From an uncultured Desulfuromusa sp. (GTDB lineage Bacteria; Desulfobacterota; Desulfuromonadia; Desulfuromonadales; Geopsychrobacteraceae), in NCBI RefSeq assembly GCF_963675815.1, contig NZ_OY776574.1, positions 242,001 through 306,000 on the forward strand: a stretch of 64,000 nucleotides of DNA. The letters run 5' to 3'. Positions 9,550-19,166 of the stretch are shown in pieces. A model generated the notes under the pieces. That model was given only the letters and a program-made list of their open reading frames with translations. It searched no databases and was not told where the DNA came from. The position numbers and the translations under genes are program-made. Every line of letters starts with the position of its first letter. Position 1 is the stretch's first letter.

Positions 9550-12231
9550 TTAGTGAGCTTCAGCCCAATTTGCGCCGGTTCCAATATCAACTTTTAACGG
9601 AAGATCCATTGGAACTGCTGATTCCATCTCTATTTTAATCAATTCCCTGACTTTCTCAAGTTCAGCCGTTGGCACCTCAAAAACCAGCTCATCATGAACC
9701 TGCAGCAACATTCTTGCTTGTAACTGTTCCGAGCCAAGACGCCGATCAATATTCACCATCGCCACCTTAATGATATCTGCAGCGCTCCCCTGAATCGGGT
9801 AATTGATCGCATTTCGTTCAGCATAACTACGCACTGCTCCGTTTTTACTGGAAATTTCAGGGATGGCACAGCGGCGTCCAAGAATCGTAGTGACATACTG
9901 ATGTTCACGAGCCTCTGATTTCTTTTCCTCCATAAATTGCAAAATAGCAGGATAGCGTTCAAAATAGTGATCGATAAACTGCTGCGCTTCAGCACGACTG
10001 ATCCCGAGATCTTTCGCTAAACTGAAAGCTCCCATACCATAAAGCACCCCGAAATTAATAGTTTTTGCCTGGCGTCGCATTTCATCCGTCACCATCTCAG
10101 GGAAAACATTAAAGATCTCGCTCGCCGTTCTTTTATGAATATCTTCACCTGCGGCAAAACTCTCTTTTAGAGCTGGAACATCCGCCATTTGTGCCAGAAC
10201 CCGCAATTCCACCTGAGAATAATCGGCAGCCAATAAAACCCAACCTTCTTCAGGGATGAAAGCTTCACGAATGCGTCGCCCTTCGGCCGTCCGAATGGGA
10301 ATGTTCTGTAAATTGGGATCACTTGAGGAAAGACGCCCTGTCGCCGTCACCGCCTGGTTAAAAGAGGTGTGCAATCGACCTGTTGCTGGATTAATCAACT
10401 TTGGCAAGGCATCAGTATAAGTGCTTTTCAACTTACTGACAGAGCGATAATCAAGAATTTTAGCGGCAATATCATGTTCAGACGCCAAACTCGTTAAAAC
10501 ATCAACATTGGTTGACCATCCGGTTTTCGTCTTTTTCCCTTTTGGCAGACCAAGCTTTTCAAACAAAACTTCGCCGAGCTGTTTAGGTGAATTAATATTA
10601 AACGGGCCCCCTGCCAACTCCTGGATCTCTCCCTCAAGAATATCCAGTTTTTTTCTCATCTGTTCTGAAAGAACACCGAGAAAATCTGCATTAATCCGGA
10701 TTCCACTCCACTCAATCCTTGTCAACACATCTACCAGCGGCATTTCAACATCGTAAAAAAGCTTTTCCGCCATTCCTGTAGGCAACTGAGGTAACAATTT
10801 CCGGCTCAGCTGCAAAGTGATGTCAGCATCTTCAGTTGCATACCGTACCGCTTTTTCAACTTCGACTTCACTAAAACAAATCTGCTTTTTCCCCGTACCG
10901 GTCATCTCGGAATAAGGAATCATCCGATGATTTAAATGTTCAGCGGCTAAAGCATCAAGACCATGAGACTTTGATTGGGGATGCGTCACATAAGAAAGGA
11001 CCATCGTGTCAATATCCACCCCCTGCAACTCAATCCCGGCATTGCGAAGCACCAAGGCATCATACTTGATATTCTGACCGACCTTTTTATAGGTTGGATT
11101 TTCCAGCAACGGGCGGAGTTTTTCCAGAACGACATCCTTGGAGAGCTGCTGTGGAACCCCCAGATAGCAATGCCCAATCGGAACATACCAGCCATGATCA
11201 GCTCGACAAGAGAATGAAAGACCAACCAGATCAGCCTGGACGGCAACCAAGCTTGTCGTTTCAGTATCTATGGCAAAACACTCCGCCCCTTTAAGCTCTT
11301 CAACCATACTGGACAGCTCATTTTCAGTCAGGACGACCTGATAATCTCCGCCGGTTGAATCCTGAAGCTTCTCACGAGAGAACTGCTGCAATAATTTAGG
11401 AAATTCAAGCTGTTTAAATAAAGTTGTCAGGGCATCAAGATCGGGATCAACCAGACTCAAATCATCCAGGCTGACAGCAATGTCCAGATCATAAATCAGG
11501 TCGGCTAATGTTCGGGACAACCTCGCCTGATCAGCAAATTCACGTAAGTTCTCCTGCCTCTTCTTCCCTTTCACCTGATCAATATTGGACAGCAGATTTT
11601 CAATCGATCCAAACTCTTGAATCAAGCCACTTGCGGTCTTCTCACCGATTCCCGGGACCCCGGGGATATTATCCGAACTATCTCCCGCCAGCCCCAGAAT
11701 TTCCAGCACCTGTTCAGGGGGAACCCCGAAGCGCTCGACCACCTCATCCCGCCCGGAGACTTTCCCCTTCATCGTGTCGAGCAGGCGCACTCGCTCACCG
11801 ACAATCTGCATCAGATCTTTATCACCGGTCACAACGGTAATATCCAGACCCTGATCCGCATAGCGTTTAGCCAGAGTCGCAATAATATCATCAGCCTCAT
11901 ATCCGGCCAGCTCCAGCGCAGGAAGGTTAAAAGCACGCACAACATCTTTGATCAGCGGAATTTGCGGCACCAGATCCTCAGGCATCGCCGAACGGTTAGC
12001 CTTATATGCCGGATATAGTTCCTTGCGAAAGGTTGGGCCCTTAGCATCAAAAATAACCGCAACCCGATCCGGTTTTTCTTCACGCAACAAGGTGATAAGC
12101 ATATTGGTAAAACCATAAACAGCATTGGTCGCTTCCCCTCTGGAATTTGACAGGTGACGGATTGCATAATAAGCTCGGTAGATATACGAAGATCCATCAA
12201 TCAGATAGACCCGTTCATTCTTGAGTGACAT
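9550..12231 (-). CDS. polA: DNA polymerase I
   Basis: PolA (893 residues) carries three modules: the 5'-3' exonuclease (about 1-300, with DGSSYIYRAYYAI and the Asp-rich GDSSDNIPG site), a 3'-5' proofreading exonuclease (FAIDTETTSL, with the Asp and Glu ligands kept, so proofreading looks intact), and the family A polymerase (DYSQVELRVLA, RRQAKTINFGVLYG, and QVHDELVFEVP near the end). I placed the start at the ATG ending at 12231, which gives MSLKNERVYL and has AAAGG upstream. The same frame runs on to 12339, but that extension is hydrophobic and unlike the family. It diverges from lon across 207 bases. Confidence 0.96.
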   Translation of the reverse strand: MSLKNERVYLIDGSSYIYRAYYAIRHLSNSRGEATNAVYGFTNMLITLLREEKPDRVAVIFDAKGPTFRKELYPAYKANRSAMPEDLVPQIPLIKDVVRAFNLPALELAGYEADDIIATLAKRYADQGLDITVVTGDKDLMQIVGERVRLLDTMKGKVSGRDEVVERFGVPPEQVLEILGLAGDSSDNIPGVPGIGEKTASGLIQEFGSIENLLSNIDQVKGKKRQENLREFADQARLSRTLADLIYDLDIAVSLDDLSLVDPDLDALTTLFKQLEFPKLLQQFSREKLQDSTGGDYQVVLTENELSSMVEELKGAECFAIDTETTSLVAVQADLVGLSFSCRADHGWYVPIGHCYLGVPQQLSKDVVLEKLRPLLENPTYKKVGQNIKYDALVLRNAGIELQGVDIDTMVLSYVTHPQSKSHGLDALAAEHLNHRMIPYSEMTGTGKKQICFSEVEVEKAVRYATEDADITLQLSRKLLPQLPTGMAEKLFYDVEMPLVDVLTRIEWSGIRINADFLGVLSEQMRKKLDILEGEIQELAGGPFNINSPKQLGEVLFEKLGLPKGKKTKTGWSTNVDVLTSLASEHDIAAKILDYRSVSKLKSTYTDALPKLINPATGRLHTSFNQAVTATGRLSSSDPNLQNIPIRTAEGRRIREAFIPEEGWVLLAADYSQVELRVLAQMADVPALKESFAAGEDIHKRTASEIFNVFPEMVTDEMRRQAKTINFGVLYGMGAFSLAKDLGISRAEAQQFIDHYFERYPAILQFMEEKKSEAREHQYVTTILGRRCAIPEISSKNGAVRSYAERNAINYPIQGSAADIIKVAMVNIDRRLGSEQLQARMLLQVHDELVFEVPTAELEKVRELIKIEMESAVPMDLPLKVDIGTGANWAEAH

Positions 12232-12438
12232 GTTCAACCTTTCTCTCTTATCTGAAGTTATTGAATTATTCCATACCCAAAGCGAAAGGGGAAGATTGGA
12301 AGGCAAAACAATCAGTAAAAAGATATCCGAAACCAGCACTGGAAGATTGACATTCCAAGTCTGATGTTATTATCTTCCCCCTAAGTTTAATATGTAAACT
12401 CAGGATCAAGATATACATAAATTAGTGGAGAAACTTAA

Positions 12439-14871
12439 ATGCACGATAATTTTGAAGATCACGACGAATCGATTGAATACGAAATTGAAGTCGAGACCGA
12501 CACTGATGTCCACGCTATCCCTGATGATGGGCTGGTTCTGGCACGCGACACGCTACCGGCGCGGCTGCCAATCATTCCGTTACGGCCACGACCGGCGTTT
12601 CCAGGGGTTATCATTCCACTGACAGTCAATGGTAAAGCTCGTGTTAACACCATCAAACAGGCAATGGAAACCGATTCTCAAGCCATTGGTTTGGTGATGG
12701 TTCAGGAGCTTGACGAAGGGGATTCAACCAGCAACCTGCAACGCGTTGGTGTCGCAGCCAAAATCCTTAAACTGATCCATACAGAAGAAGACAGCGCCCA
12801 CGTTCTGGTCAATAGCCTGGAACGGTTCAGTATTGATGATGTTTTGGAAAAAAACAACATCATCTATGCTGATGTCACCTATTTTCTCAGCACCGTCTAC
12901 GCAGATAATCCTGAGTTGAGAGCCTACTCAATGGCGATCATCTCAACCCTGAAAGAGCTGGTGCAGATCAATCCTCTCTATTCCGAAGAAATCAAACTCT
13001 TCCTCGGTCGTACCAGTATGGATGACCCGGCACGATTGACGGATTTCGCTGCCAATCTGACGAATGCTGATGGCTTTGAGCTACAAGAGATTCTGGAAAC
13101 ATTCGATATCCATCGACGCATAGACAAAGTCCTGGTTCTGTTAAAGAAAGAACTTGAAGTCTCGCGCCTGCAAAATAAAATCTCGCAGCAGATTGAAGAA
13201 AAAATTTCCGCTCAACAACGTGATTTCTTCTTGCGAGAACAGTACAAAGCGATCAAAAAAGAACTTGGCCTGGAAAAAGAAGGAAAAGTCTCGGAAATTG
13301 AAAAATATCAGAAACGGCTTAAGAAACTGACCCTTAACGAAGAGGCGCAGAAAGCCGTTGATGAAGAGATTGAAAAGCTCCAGATGATCGAGCCTTCATC
13401 TCCGGAATATAATGTCAGTCGCAATTATCTTGATTGGTTAACTATCCTTCCCTGGGGAAAATTCAGTAAAGACACCTACGATTTGAATCGAGCCCGCAAG
13501 GTCCTTGATCGTGATCATTACGGGCTGGATGATGTCAAAGAACGCATCCTTGAATTTATTGCCGTCGGCAAGATGAAAGGTGACATTTCCGGCTCTATCC
13601 TCTGCCTGGTCGGCCCTCCCGGTGTCGGTAAAACATCAGTAGGGAAGAGTATTGCCGATGCACTAAAACGCAAATTCTATCGCTTCTCAGTGGGTGGCAT
13701 GCGTGACGAAGCTGAGATCAAAGGACACAGACGGACCTACATTGGAGCGATGCCCGGCAAAGCGATCCAGGCAATGAAAAGTGCCGGCACAGCTAATCCG
13801 GTATTGATGCTGGATGAAATTGATAAAATTGGGGCTTCCTTCCAGGGCGATCCGGCTTCTGCTCTGCTGGAAGTTCTTGATCCGGAACAGAACGACAGCT
13901 TTCGCGACCATTATCTGGATGTTCCTTTTGATTTATCGAACGTCATGTTCATTACCACCGCCAACCAGCTGGATACAATTCCGGCACCATTGCTCGACCG
14001 GATGGAAGTTATTCGCCTGTCCGGCTATATTCTGGAAGAAAAACTGGAAATAGCCCGCCGCTATCTCATTCCCAAAGCTCTCAAAAGCCATGGGATGACC
14101 AAAACCCAGGTCAGTATCAACAAAGCTGCTATTGCTGACATTGTTACCCGCTATGCTCGCGAAGCCGGTGTCCGTGGACTGGATAATAAAATCAAAAAAA
14201 TCATGCGCAAAGCGGCCATGGAATTTGCTGAGGGTCGCGAAGAAAGAGTGCGCGTGACCAAACATGACATTGAAAACTACCTTGGGAAACCCGTCTTTGC
14301 AGAAGAGGAACTCATCAAAAGTGTTCCGGGAGTTGTCACCGGGCTGGCCTGGACAAGTATGGGTGGTGCAACCCTGCAGATTGAAGCCACCACCATGCAG
14401 AGCAAAACCAAAGGATTTAAGCAGACAGGTCAACTTGGTAAGGTGATGGTTGAGAGCTCAGAGATTGCCTATTCTTACGTCATGGGTCACCTTGCTCAGC
14501 ATAAAATCCCGGAAAATTATTTTGATACCCATTTTATCCACCTTCATGTCCCCGCCGGAGCAACCCCCAAAGATGGACCGTCCGCAGGGGTGACCATGAC
14601 AACGGCCCTGTTATCCATGATTTTGGAAAAACCGGTGCGGGAGAAACTGGGAATGACCGGGGAACTTTCCCTGACTGGAAGTGTATTGCCTATTGGCGGA
14701 GTTAAAGAAAAAACCATTGCCGCACGTCGTGCCGGGCTGCAAACTCTCATCTTCCCCTTTGAAAACAAAAAAGATTACGATGATCTGCCCGAATATCTCC
14801 GTGAGGGGATAGAGGTTCATTTCGTCAAAGAATATCCGGAAGTTTTCAAGATTGCCCTTGGGGCTAAATGA
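12439..14871 (+). CDS. lon: ATP-dependent protease Lon
   Basis: Lon (810 residues) degrades misfolded and regulatory proteins. The N-terminal substrate domain starts near residue 43 after an acidic leader; a coiled coil covers about 240-320; the AAA+ module has Walker A GPPGVGKT (392-399) and Walker B VLMLDEID (455-462); the protease domain has the Ser715-Lys758 dyad in DGPSAG and GGVKEK, with the usual 43-residue spacing. The ATG at 12439 follows TGGAG by nine bases. The gene is divergent from polA. A small acidic protein follows immediately, then trpS, all on the same strand with short gaps. Confidence 0.97.
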   Translation: MHDNFEDHDESIEYEIEVETDTDVHAIPDDGLVLARDTLPARLPIIPLRPRPAFPGVIIPLTVNGKARVNTIKQAMETDSQAIGLVMVQELDEGDSTSNLQRVGVAAKILKLIHTEEDSAHVLVNSLERFSIDDVLEKNNIIYADVTYFLSTVYADNPELRAYSMAIISTLKELVQINPLYSEEIKLFLGRTSMDDPARLTDFAANLTNADGFELQEILETFDIHRRIDKVLVLLKKELEVSRLQNKISQQIEEKISAQQRDFFLREQYKAIKKELGLEKEGKVSEIEKYQKRLKKLTLNEEAQKAVDEEIEKLQMIEPSSPEYNVSRNYLDWLTILPWGKFSKDTYDLNRARKVLDRDHYGLDDVKERILEFIAVGKMKGDISGSILCLVGPPGVGKTSVGKSIADALKRKFYRFSVGGMRDEAEIKGHRRTYIGAMPGKAIQAMKSAGTANPVLMLDEIDKIGASFQGDPASALLEVLDPEQNDSFRDHYLDVPFDLSNVMFITTANQLDTIPAPLLDRMEVIRLSGYILEEKLEIARRYLIPKALKSHGMTKTQVSINKAAIADIVTRYAREAGVRGLDNKIKKIMRKAAMEFAEGREERVRVTKHDIENYLGKPVFAEEELIKSVPGVVTGLAWTSMGGATLQIEATTMQSKTKGFKQTGQLGKVMVESSEIAYSYVMGHLAQHKIPENYFDTHFIHLHVPAGATPKDGPSAGVTMTTALLSMILEKPVREKLGMTGELSLTGSVLPIGGVKEKTIAARRAGLQTLIFPFENKKDYDDLPEYLREGIEVHFVKEYPEVFKIALGAK

Positions 14872-14891
14872 TTGACAAACAGGAGACATCA

Positions 14892-15119
14892 ATGACCGTT
14901 GCAGAAATACAAAACAGCCTCATGGAGCTTTCCATTGAGGACAAAAAAACCTTTATTATCGAGACACTGCCGGAACTGGCCAAAGACGTCATCAAAGAAC
15001 CGGGATTTATGATGCAACTGTTTCCGGTCCTGCTGGATATCCTAAAAGAGAGTGGCATGGATATGCAGCAATTATTGCAACTGGCAACGATGATGAGCGC
15101 ACAGCAGAACCAGCAATAA
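14892..15119 (+). CDS. Small helical protein between lon and trpS
   Basis: A 75-residue acidic, Met- and Gln-rich protein is read from the ATG at 14892, which has AGGAGA seven bases upstream. An ATG at 14868, overlapping the lon stop, would add eight residues and cannot be ruled out. The sequence is helical: a first amphipathic helix (EIQNSLMELSIEDKKTFI), then a second around MMQLFPVLLDIL, and a Met/Gln-rich end. No membrane segment or known motif is clear. Position directly after lon suggests coupled expression and possibly a Lon-related adaptor or regulator, but that is only a guess from context. Confidence 0.6.
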   Translation: MTVAEIQNSLMELSIEDKKTFIIETLPELAKDVIKEPGFMMQLFPVLLDILKESGMDMQQLLQLATMMSAQQNQQ

Positions 15120-15162
15120 TCAGATTATTTTCCCCGACCATATTTTTTGGAGCCGACATACC

Positions 15163-16128
15163 ATGCGCATTTTATCAGGCATCCAGCCCTCGGGTTCTCT
15201 TCATTTAGGGAACTTCTTTGGGATGATGCAAAAAATGATCAATTATCAGGAGCAGGAAGACCTGTTCTGTTTTATAGCGAATTACCACGCCATGACCAGC
15301 CTGTCAGACGGCAAAGCACTGGCCACAGGAACTCTGGAAGCAGCCGCAAACTTTCTGGCGCTGGGACTCGATCCTGAAAAAAGCACATTCTGGGTTCAGT
15401 CGGATATTCCGGAAGTACAAGAGCTCACCTGGATTCTCTCCAATTTTACTCCTATGGGCCTACTGGAGCGATGCCACAGCTACAAAGATAAAGTCGCCCA
15501 GGGGATCAAACCAAATCATGGCCTGTTTGCCTATCCGGTGCTGATGGCGGCAGACATCCTGCTGTTTCAAAGTGATAGTGTTCCGGTCGGCAAAGACCAG
15601 AAGCAACACCTGGAGGTTGCTCGCGATATCGCCATCAAATACAACAATGAGCATGGTGATGTTTTTACCATCCCCGAACCTGATATTGATGATGATGTTG
15701 CCACGGTCCCCGGCCTTGATGGTCGCAAAATGAGTAAGAGTTACGGCAATACCATCGATCTGTTTCTGGAAGAAAAAGCTCTGCGCAAACAAATTATGCG
15801 CATTGTCACCGACCCCACCCCGATCGAGGAAGCCAAGAATCCTGACACCTGCAATATCTTTCAAATTTATCGTTTATTCTTGAATAAGCAGGAGGTTGAA
15901 GATCTGCGCCAACGCTACCTCACCCCCGGACTCCGTTACGGTGATGTCAAGCAGGAGCTGTTTGAAACAGCCCGTGATTTCTTTGCTCCCTATACGGAGA
16001 AAAGAAAGGACATTCTTGCAGATACTGAAAATTTAAGAAAAATACTTGCGGCAGGTGCTGATAAAGCACGTTACATTGCCAACAAAACCCTGCGCAAGGT
16101 CAGAAAAAAAGGGGGATTAATCTACTGA
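15163..16128 (+). CDS. trpS: Tryptophan--tRNA ligase
   Basis: TrpS charges tRNA-Trp using ATP. The 321-residue class I synthetase has the HIGH-type HLGN at residues 15-18 and KMSKS in DGRKMSKSYG, and the QSDIPE segment that is typical for the family. The ATG at 15163 is preceded by GGAG at 15150-15153. The gene lies 43 bases after the small lon-linked gene; no T-box leader is visible, as expected outside Firmicutes. It ends at a palindrome shared with the opposing DUF4177 gene. Confidence 0.95.
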   Translation: MRILSGIQPSGSLHLGNFFGMMQKMINYQEQEDLFCFIANYHAMTSLSDGKALATGTLEAAANFLALGLDPEKSTFWVQSDIPEVQELTWILSNFTPMGLLERCHSYKDKVAQGIKPNHGLFAYPVLMAADILLFQSDSVPVGKDQKQHLEVARDIAIKYNNEHGDVFTIPEPDIDDDVATVPGLDGRKMSKSYGNTIDLFLEEKALRKQIMRIVTDPTPIEEAKNPDTCNIFQIYRLFLNKQEVEDLRQRYLTPGLRYGDVKQELFETARDFFAPYTEKRKDILADTENLRKILAAGADKARYIANKTLRKVRKKGGLIY

Positions 16129-16167
16129 GGATGGTTTGAGAACAGGCATAAATCCAGCTTGATGGTC

Positions 16168-16189
16168 GGGCGAACACACCGGTTCGCCC
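16168..16189. repeat. Intergenic palindrome GGGCGAAC/GTTCGCCC
   Basis: GGGCGAAC (16168-16175) and GTTCGCCC (16182-16189) form a perfect 8-bp stem with a six-base loop at the convergent ends of trpS and the DUF4177 gene. It touches the DUF4177 stop codon. The sequence looks like the GGGCGAAC-type palindromes scattered between genes in many proteobacterial genomes, and could serve as a two-way terminator. No T-tract follows on either side. Confidence 0.5.
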
Positions 16190-16366
16190 CTACTCGTCTT
16201 CCTCACGGGAGAATGTGACAAATGCCATTCCCGGACGTCGACTGGCTTCACGCATAGCGAAATGGATTCCTTCAAGGTGCCACCCTTCAGGGGTCCAGGT
16301 GTTCAGAATTTTTTCCAGATTCAGGTCATCAACCTGACTGGTTTCCACAACTTTATAGATCAGCAT
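16190..16366 (-). CDS. DUF4177 domain protein
   Basis: This 58-residue protein starts with MLIYKVVETS and has the DUF4177 pattern: an N-terminal beta strand, a helix, the central EGWHLEGIHFAM strand pair with Trp and Gly, and a final strand FVTF before an acidic tail. The function of the family is unknown. I chose the ATG at 16366, with AAGGG about ten bases upstream; longer forms in the same frame lack support. It is divergent from the DUF2835 gene with 41 bases between the starts, so the two probably share a compact promoter region. Confidence 0.7.
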   Translation of the reverse strand: MLIYKVVETSQVDDLNLEKILNTWTPEGWHLEGIHFAMREASRRPGMAFVTFSREEDE

Positions 16367-16407
16367 AATCCAACCCTTCCCATGCTCCACAGGTGGAAAA
16401 ATCGAAA

Positions 16408-16647
16408 ATGATGGCGACAACCTCCAGACGACAATACTATTTTCGCTTGCAGATCAGTCAGCAACAGTTTCTACGCTACTACCAGGGCAGCGCCAACACT
16501 ATTCAAGTGATGTCAGAGTGTGGAAAACGACTTCACTTTCCCGCTATCCGGTTGCGCTCGTTTTTGACTCACACCGGCATCAACGGACGCTTTCTTTTGA
16601 CGATTGACAACAACAACCGCTTCATTGATCTGCGGCGAATTTCCTGA
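16408..16647 (+). CDS. DUF2835 domain protein
   Basis: The 79-residue product matches DUF2835: QYYFRLQISQQQFLRYYQG at the N-terminus, a FPA box, and the FLTHTGINGRF segment followed by a strand ending in RRIS. The family has no assigned function and is common in marine and sediment Proteobacteria. ATG codons at 16408 and 16411 are both possible; AGGTGG at 16391-16396 supports them over the GTG at 16393. Its last 26 bases overlap the 3' end of the opposing M48 protease gene. Confidence 0.75.
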   Translation: MMATTSRRQYYFRLQISQQQFLRYYQGSANTIQVMSECGKRLHFPAIRLRSFLTHTGINGRFLLTIDNNNRFIDLRRIS

Positions 16648-17896
16648 GAGACACAGCATCGACTTCCCCTTTTTGCAACCATAACACCCTCTCCACTAAT
16701 GGAGGATGGGAGTAATAGACCGCAGCATAGAGGGGATGAGGAAACAGGTTACTCAAATTTTCCCGCGCCAGCTTCACCAGTCCGGAAGCCAGCTCCTGGC
16801 CACTGCCAACCATATTGATGGCAAACTGATCAGCCTGACGTTCATGACGACGTGACCACCAGCTACCGAGCGGGGTCCAGAAAAATCCGAGCAGCGAACC
16901 AACCCAGCCCAGGACCAAGACCTGACCGGCAAAAGAGAGTTGCTCCAGCCCCAACCAACCGGGAAGAATCTGGCTGTTCAACAGGGTAAACGACAGCCAG
17001 CAGAGCAACAAGGCCATCATCTGACTTTTGATCAGCTGTTGCCGCAAGTGACCACAACGCCAATGCCCAAGCTCATGAGCGAGCACGGCCAACAGTTCTT
17101 TATTATCCAACTGTTCCATCAACGTATCAAACAGCACCACCCGTTTGACCTTGCCGATCCCGGTAAAATAAGCATTGCTGTGACCGCTTCGACGGGAGGC
17201 ATCAACCTGAAGAACCTTACCAGCGTGAGCCCCGGCTTTTTCGAGCAGATTGCGAACCTCGATTTCCAGATCCGCTTTTGCCAGCGGGGTGAATTTGAAG
17301 AAGAGGGGTTCAATCACATAAGGAGACAAATACAAGAGAAAGAGAGAGACAACAACCCAGAAACCCCAGACCCAAAGCCACCAACTCTGTGGCGTTGCCT
17401 GCACCAGAGCAAGAGCTCCTCCGACCAGCAAAATAAACAGAACCGAACCGATCCCAAGAGATTTGAGCAAATCGGCACACCAGAGCTTTAAGCTCATCCG
17501 GTTAAAGCCAAAGCGTTCTTCCAGGACAAAATTCTTGTAGAGAGAGAAAGGGAGACCGATCAGCAGCTGAACCAGAGCCAGAAGGCCAAAAAACAATAAT
17601 CCACTGACAATGAAACTGTCCGTATAGCCGGCGACCCAACGATCATACCAAGGAAGAATTCCGCCGAACAAAAAAGCCAGGGTGAGCACAACCCCGAGAA
17701 GATCTTCGACAAAACCGACACGATCCCCGGCTAAAGCATAGGCATCACTGTGATCAAGGCGCTCTTCATCAATCTGTCCTGCAAAGGCATCCGGCAACGC
17801 TTGCCGTCCTTTTTGCCGATGGCGGATATTAATCCAGTCGAGGCCGAAACGAATGATGGTGACAATCAGATAGGCAGATAACAACAATAATTGCAT
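16622..17896 (-). CDS. Ste24-type M48 family zinc metalloprotease
   Basis: This 424-residue membrane protease resembles CAAX prenyl protease 1 (Ste24). It has several membrane helices (about 1-20, 62-80, 95-118, 145-165, 172-195, 288-330), and the zinc-binding HELGH at residues 274-278 with the downstream Glu-bearing helix in SWWSRRHERQADQFA. Bacterial members act in membrane protein quality control; the prenyl substrate is not established. Its ATG at 17896 directly abuts the TAA stop of the U32 peptidase gene, so the two are surely translated from one message. The 3' end overlaps the DUF2835 gene on the other strand by 26 bases. Confidence 0.88.
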   Translation of the reverse strand: MQLLLLSAYLIVTIIRFGLDWINIRHRQKGRQALPDAFAGQIDEERLDHSDAYALAGDRVGFVEDLLGVVLTLAFLFGGILPWYDRWVAGYTDSFIVSGLLFFGLLALVQLLIGLPFSLYKNFVLEERFGFNRMSLKLWCADLLKSLGIGSVLFILLVGGALALVQATPQSWWLWVWGFWVVVSLFLLYLSPYVIEPLFFKFTPLAKADLEIEVRNLLEKAGAHAGKVLQVDASRRSGHSNAYFTGIGKVKRVVLFDTLMEQLDNKELLAVLAHELGHWRCGHLRQQLIKSQMMALLLCWLSFTLLNSQILPGWLGLEQLSFAGQVLVLGWVGSLLGFFWTPLGSWWSRRHERQADQFAINMVGSGQELASGLVKLARENLSNLFPHPLYAAVYYSHPPLVERVLWLQKGEVDAVSLRKFAADQ

Positions 17897-19123
17897 TTAT
17901 TTCTCCGCTCTTTTCAGGCGCAACAAATCGCCGTCGTCAGCCCAATCAGGTAGTTGCAGACGAAGCCTGGAATTCGGCTGACCGGCAGAGAGAGACTCCC
18001 CGGACAAAGATTGAATTTCATCCACCGAAAACTGTTCCTGCCGCATTTCAGGGCCGATCAACTCAATCTCATCCCCCAGCAGGAAGCGGTTCCGTCCTTC
18101 AACCCAAAGGCCGTTCTGATCCCTGCGAACAAACCCGACAAAGTCATGGGTGCGGATATAATGGGTATCAGCAGCATGAATTTTGGCATCATCATAGCCG
18201 AACAAAAAACCGGTATCATAGGGACGATGACTGACCTTTTCCAGTTCTTCCCGCCACTGTGGATCAATATCAGTGGGATCAGCATAGAGTCGATCAATAG
18301 CGTCACGATAAACCCGCGCCGTTGTCGCCACATAATAAAGGCTCTTCATCCGCCCCTCAACCTTGAAGCTGTCTATTCCCGCAGCAATTAACTGCGGCAA
18401 TTGTTCCACCAGGCAAAGGTCGCGACTGTTCATGATATAGGTGCCGCGATCATCCTCCTCAATAGCAAAACTCTCCTCGGGCCGCTTTTCTTCAATTAAC
18501 GCATAGTTCCAACGACAAGGCTGGGCACAATCTCCCTGATTGGCTCCTCGTCCAAGCAACGCGGTGGAAAGAAGGCAGCGCCCGGAATGGGCTACACACA
18601 TGGCACCATGAACAAAACACTCCAGTTCAATCTTTGTCTGTCCGGAAAAACAGCTGATGTCTTCCAGGGTTAACTCCCGAGCCAGATTGATACGACTGAC
18701 GCCGCAGCTGCGCCAGAATTCCGCCGTTTGTGGATTACAACTGTTACTCTGAGTCGACAGATGAATGGATCGTTGCGGATCAACTCTGCGGATGGTTGTC
18801 AGGACACCGGGGTCAGCAATGATATAGGCATCAAGATCAAGCAGCTTCAACTCTTCGAGCAGTTTTTCCAAAGCCGAAAACTCATCCGGTCGCAGCGAAG
18901 CATTCAGGGTCAGATAGAGGGCAACACCAGCCTCACGGGTTAACTTCCGCGCATTCCTCAACTGTTCAAGATCAAAATTACCCGCATGAGCCCGTAACCC
19001 GAAATCTGCCGTTCCCAGATAAACGGCATCAGCACCAAAGCGGATCGCCGTTTTCAACTTTTGCATGTCCCCTGCCGGCATCAGCAGTTCCGGACGTTTT
19101 CTCTTTATTTTTTGTGTCATCAT
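17897..19123 (-). CDS. U32 family peptidase / RNA-hydroxylation-type protein
   Basis: A protein of 408 residues carries the U32 signature: ELECFVHGAMCVAHSGRC with the conserved His, Gly and Cys, followed by GDCAQPCRW, which supplies further Cys residues for the usual iron-sulfur site. The N-terminal LLMPAGDMQKL and FGADAVYLG strands build the TIM-barrel-like fold. Relatives such as RlhA/TrhP modify RNA, others are named collagenase-like peptidases; which applies here is unclear. The start is probably the ATG at 19123 (GGGAA upstream); 19138 is an alternative. Its stop touches the Ste24 start. The integron integrase lies 43 bases upstream on the same strand. Confidence 0.85.
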   Translation of the reverse strand: MMTQKIKRKRPELLMPAGDMQKLKTAIRFGADAVYLGTADFGLRAHAGNFDLEQLRNARKLTREAGVALYLTLNASLRPDEFSALEKLLEELKLLDLDAYIIADPGVLTTIRRVDPQRSIHLSTQSNSCNPQTAEFWRSCGVSRINLARELTLEDISCFSGQTKIELECFVHGAMCVAHSGRCLLSTALLGRGANQGDCAQPCRWNYALIEEKRPEESFAIEEDDRGTYIMNSRDLCLVEQLPQLIAAGIDSFKVEGRMKSLYYVATTARVYRDAIDRLYADPTDIDPQWREELEKVSHRPYDTGFLFGYDDAKIHAADTHYIRTHDFVGFVRRDQNGLWVEGRNRFLLGDEIELIGPEMRQEQFSVDEIQSLSGESLSAGQPNSRLRLQLPDWADDGDLLRLKRAEK

Positions 19124-19166
19124 ATTTTCCCAGGTCATTCAGGTGCCCATTCAGTCGGTGATACAC

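Noticed and set aside
12232..12339. Upstream extension of polA
   Set aside because: Hydrophobic and unlike PolA; the ATG at 12231 has a ribosome site and the family N-terminus.
12232..12438. Sigma32 heat-shock promoter for lon
   Set aside because: No CTTGAA/CCCCAT pair with right spacing could be found in the 207 bases.
13933..14433. 166-codon minus-strand ORF
   Set aside because: Antisense shadow of the lon AAA+/protease region.
15120..15162. T-box or Trp attenuator before trpS
   Set aside because: Only 43 bases, no hairpin pair and no Trp leader peptide.
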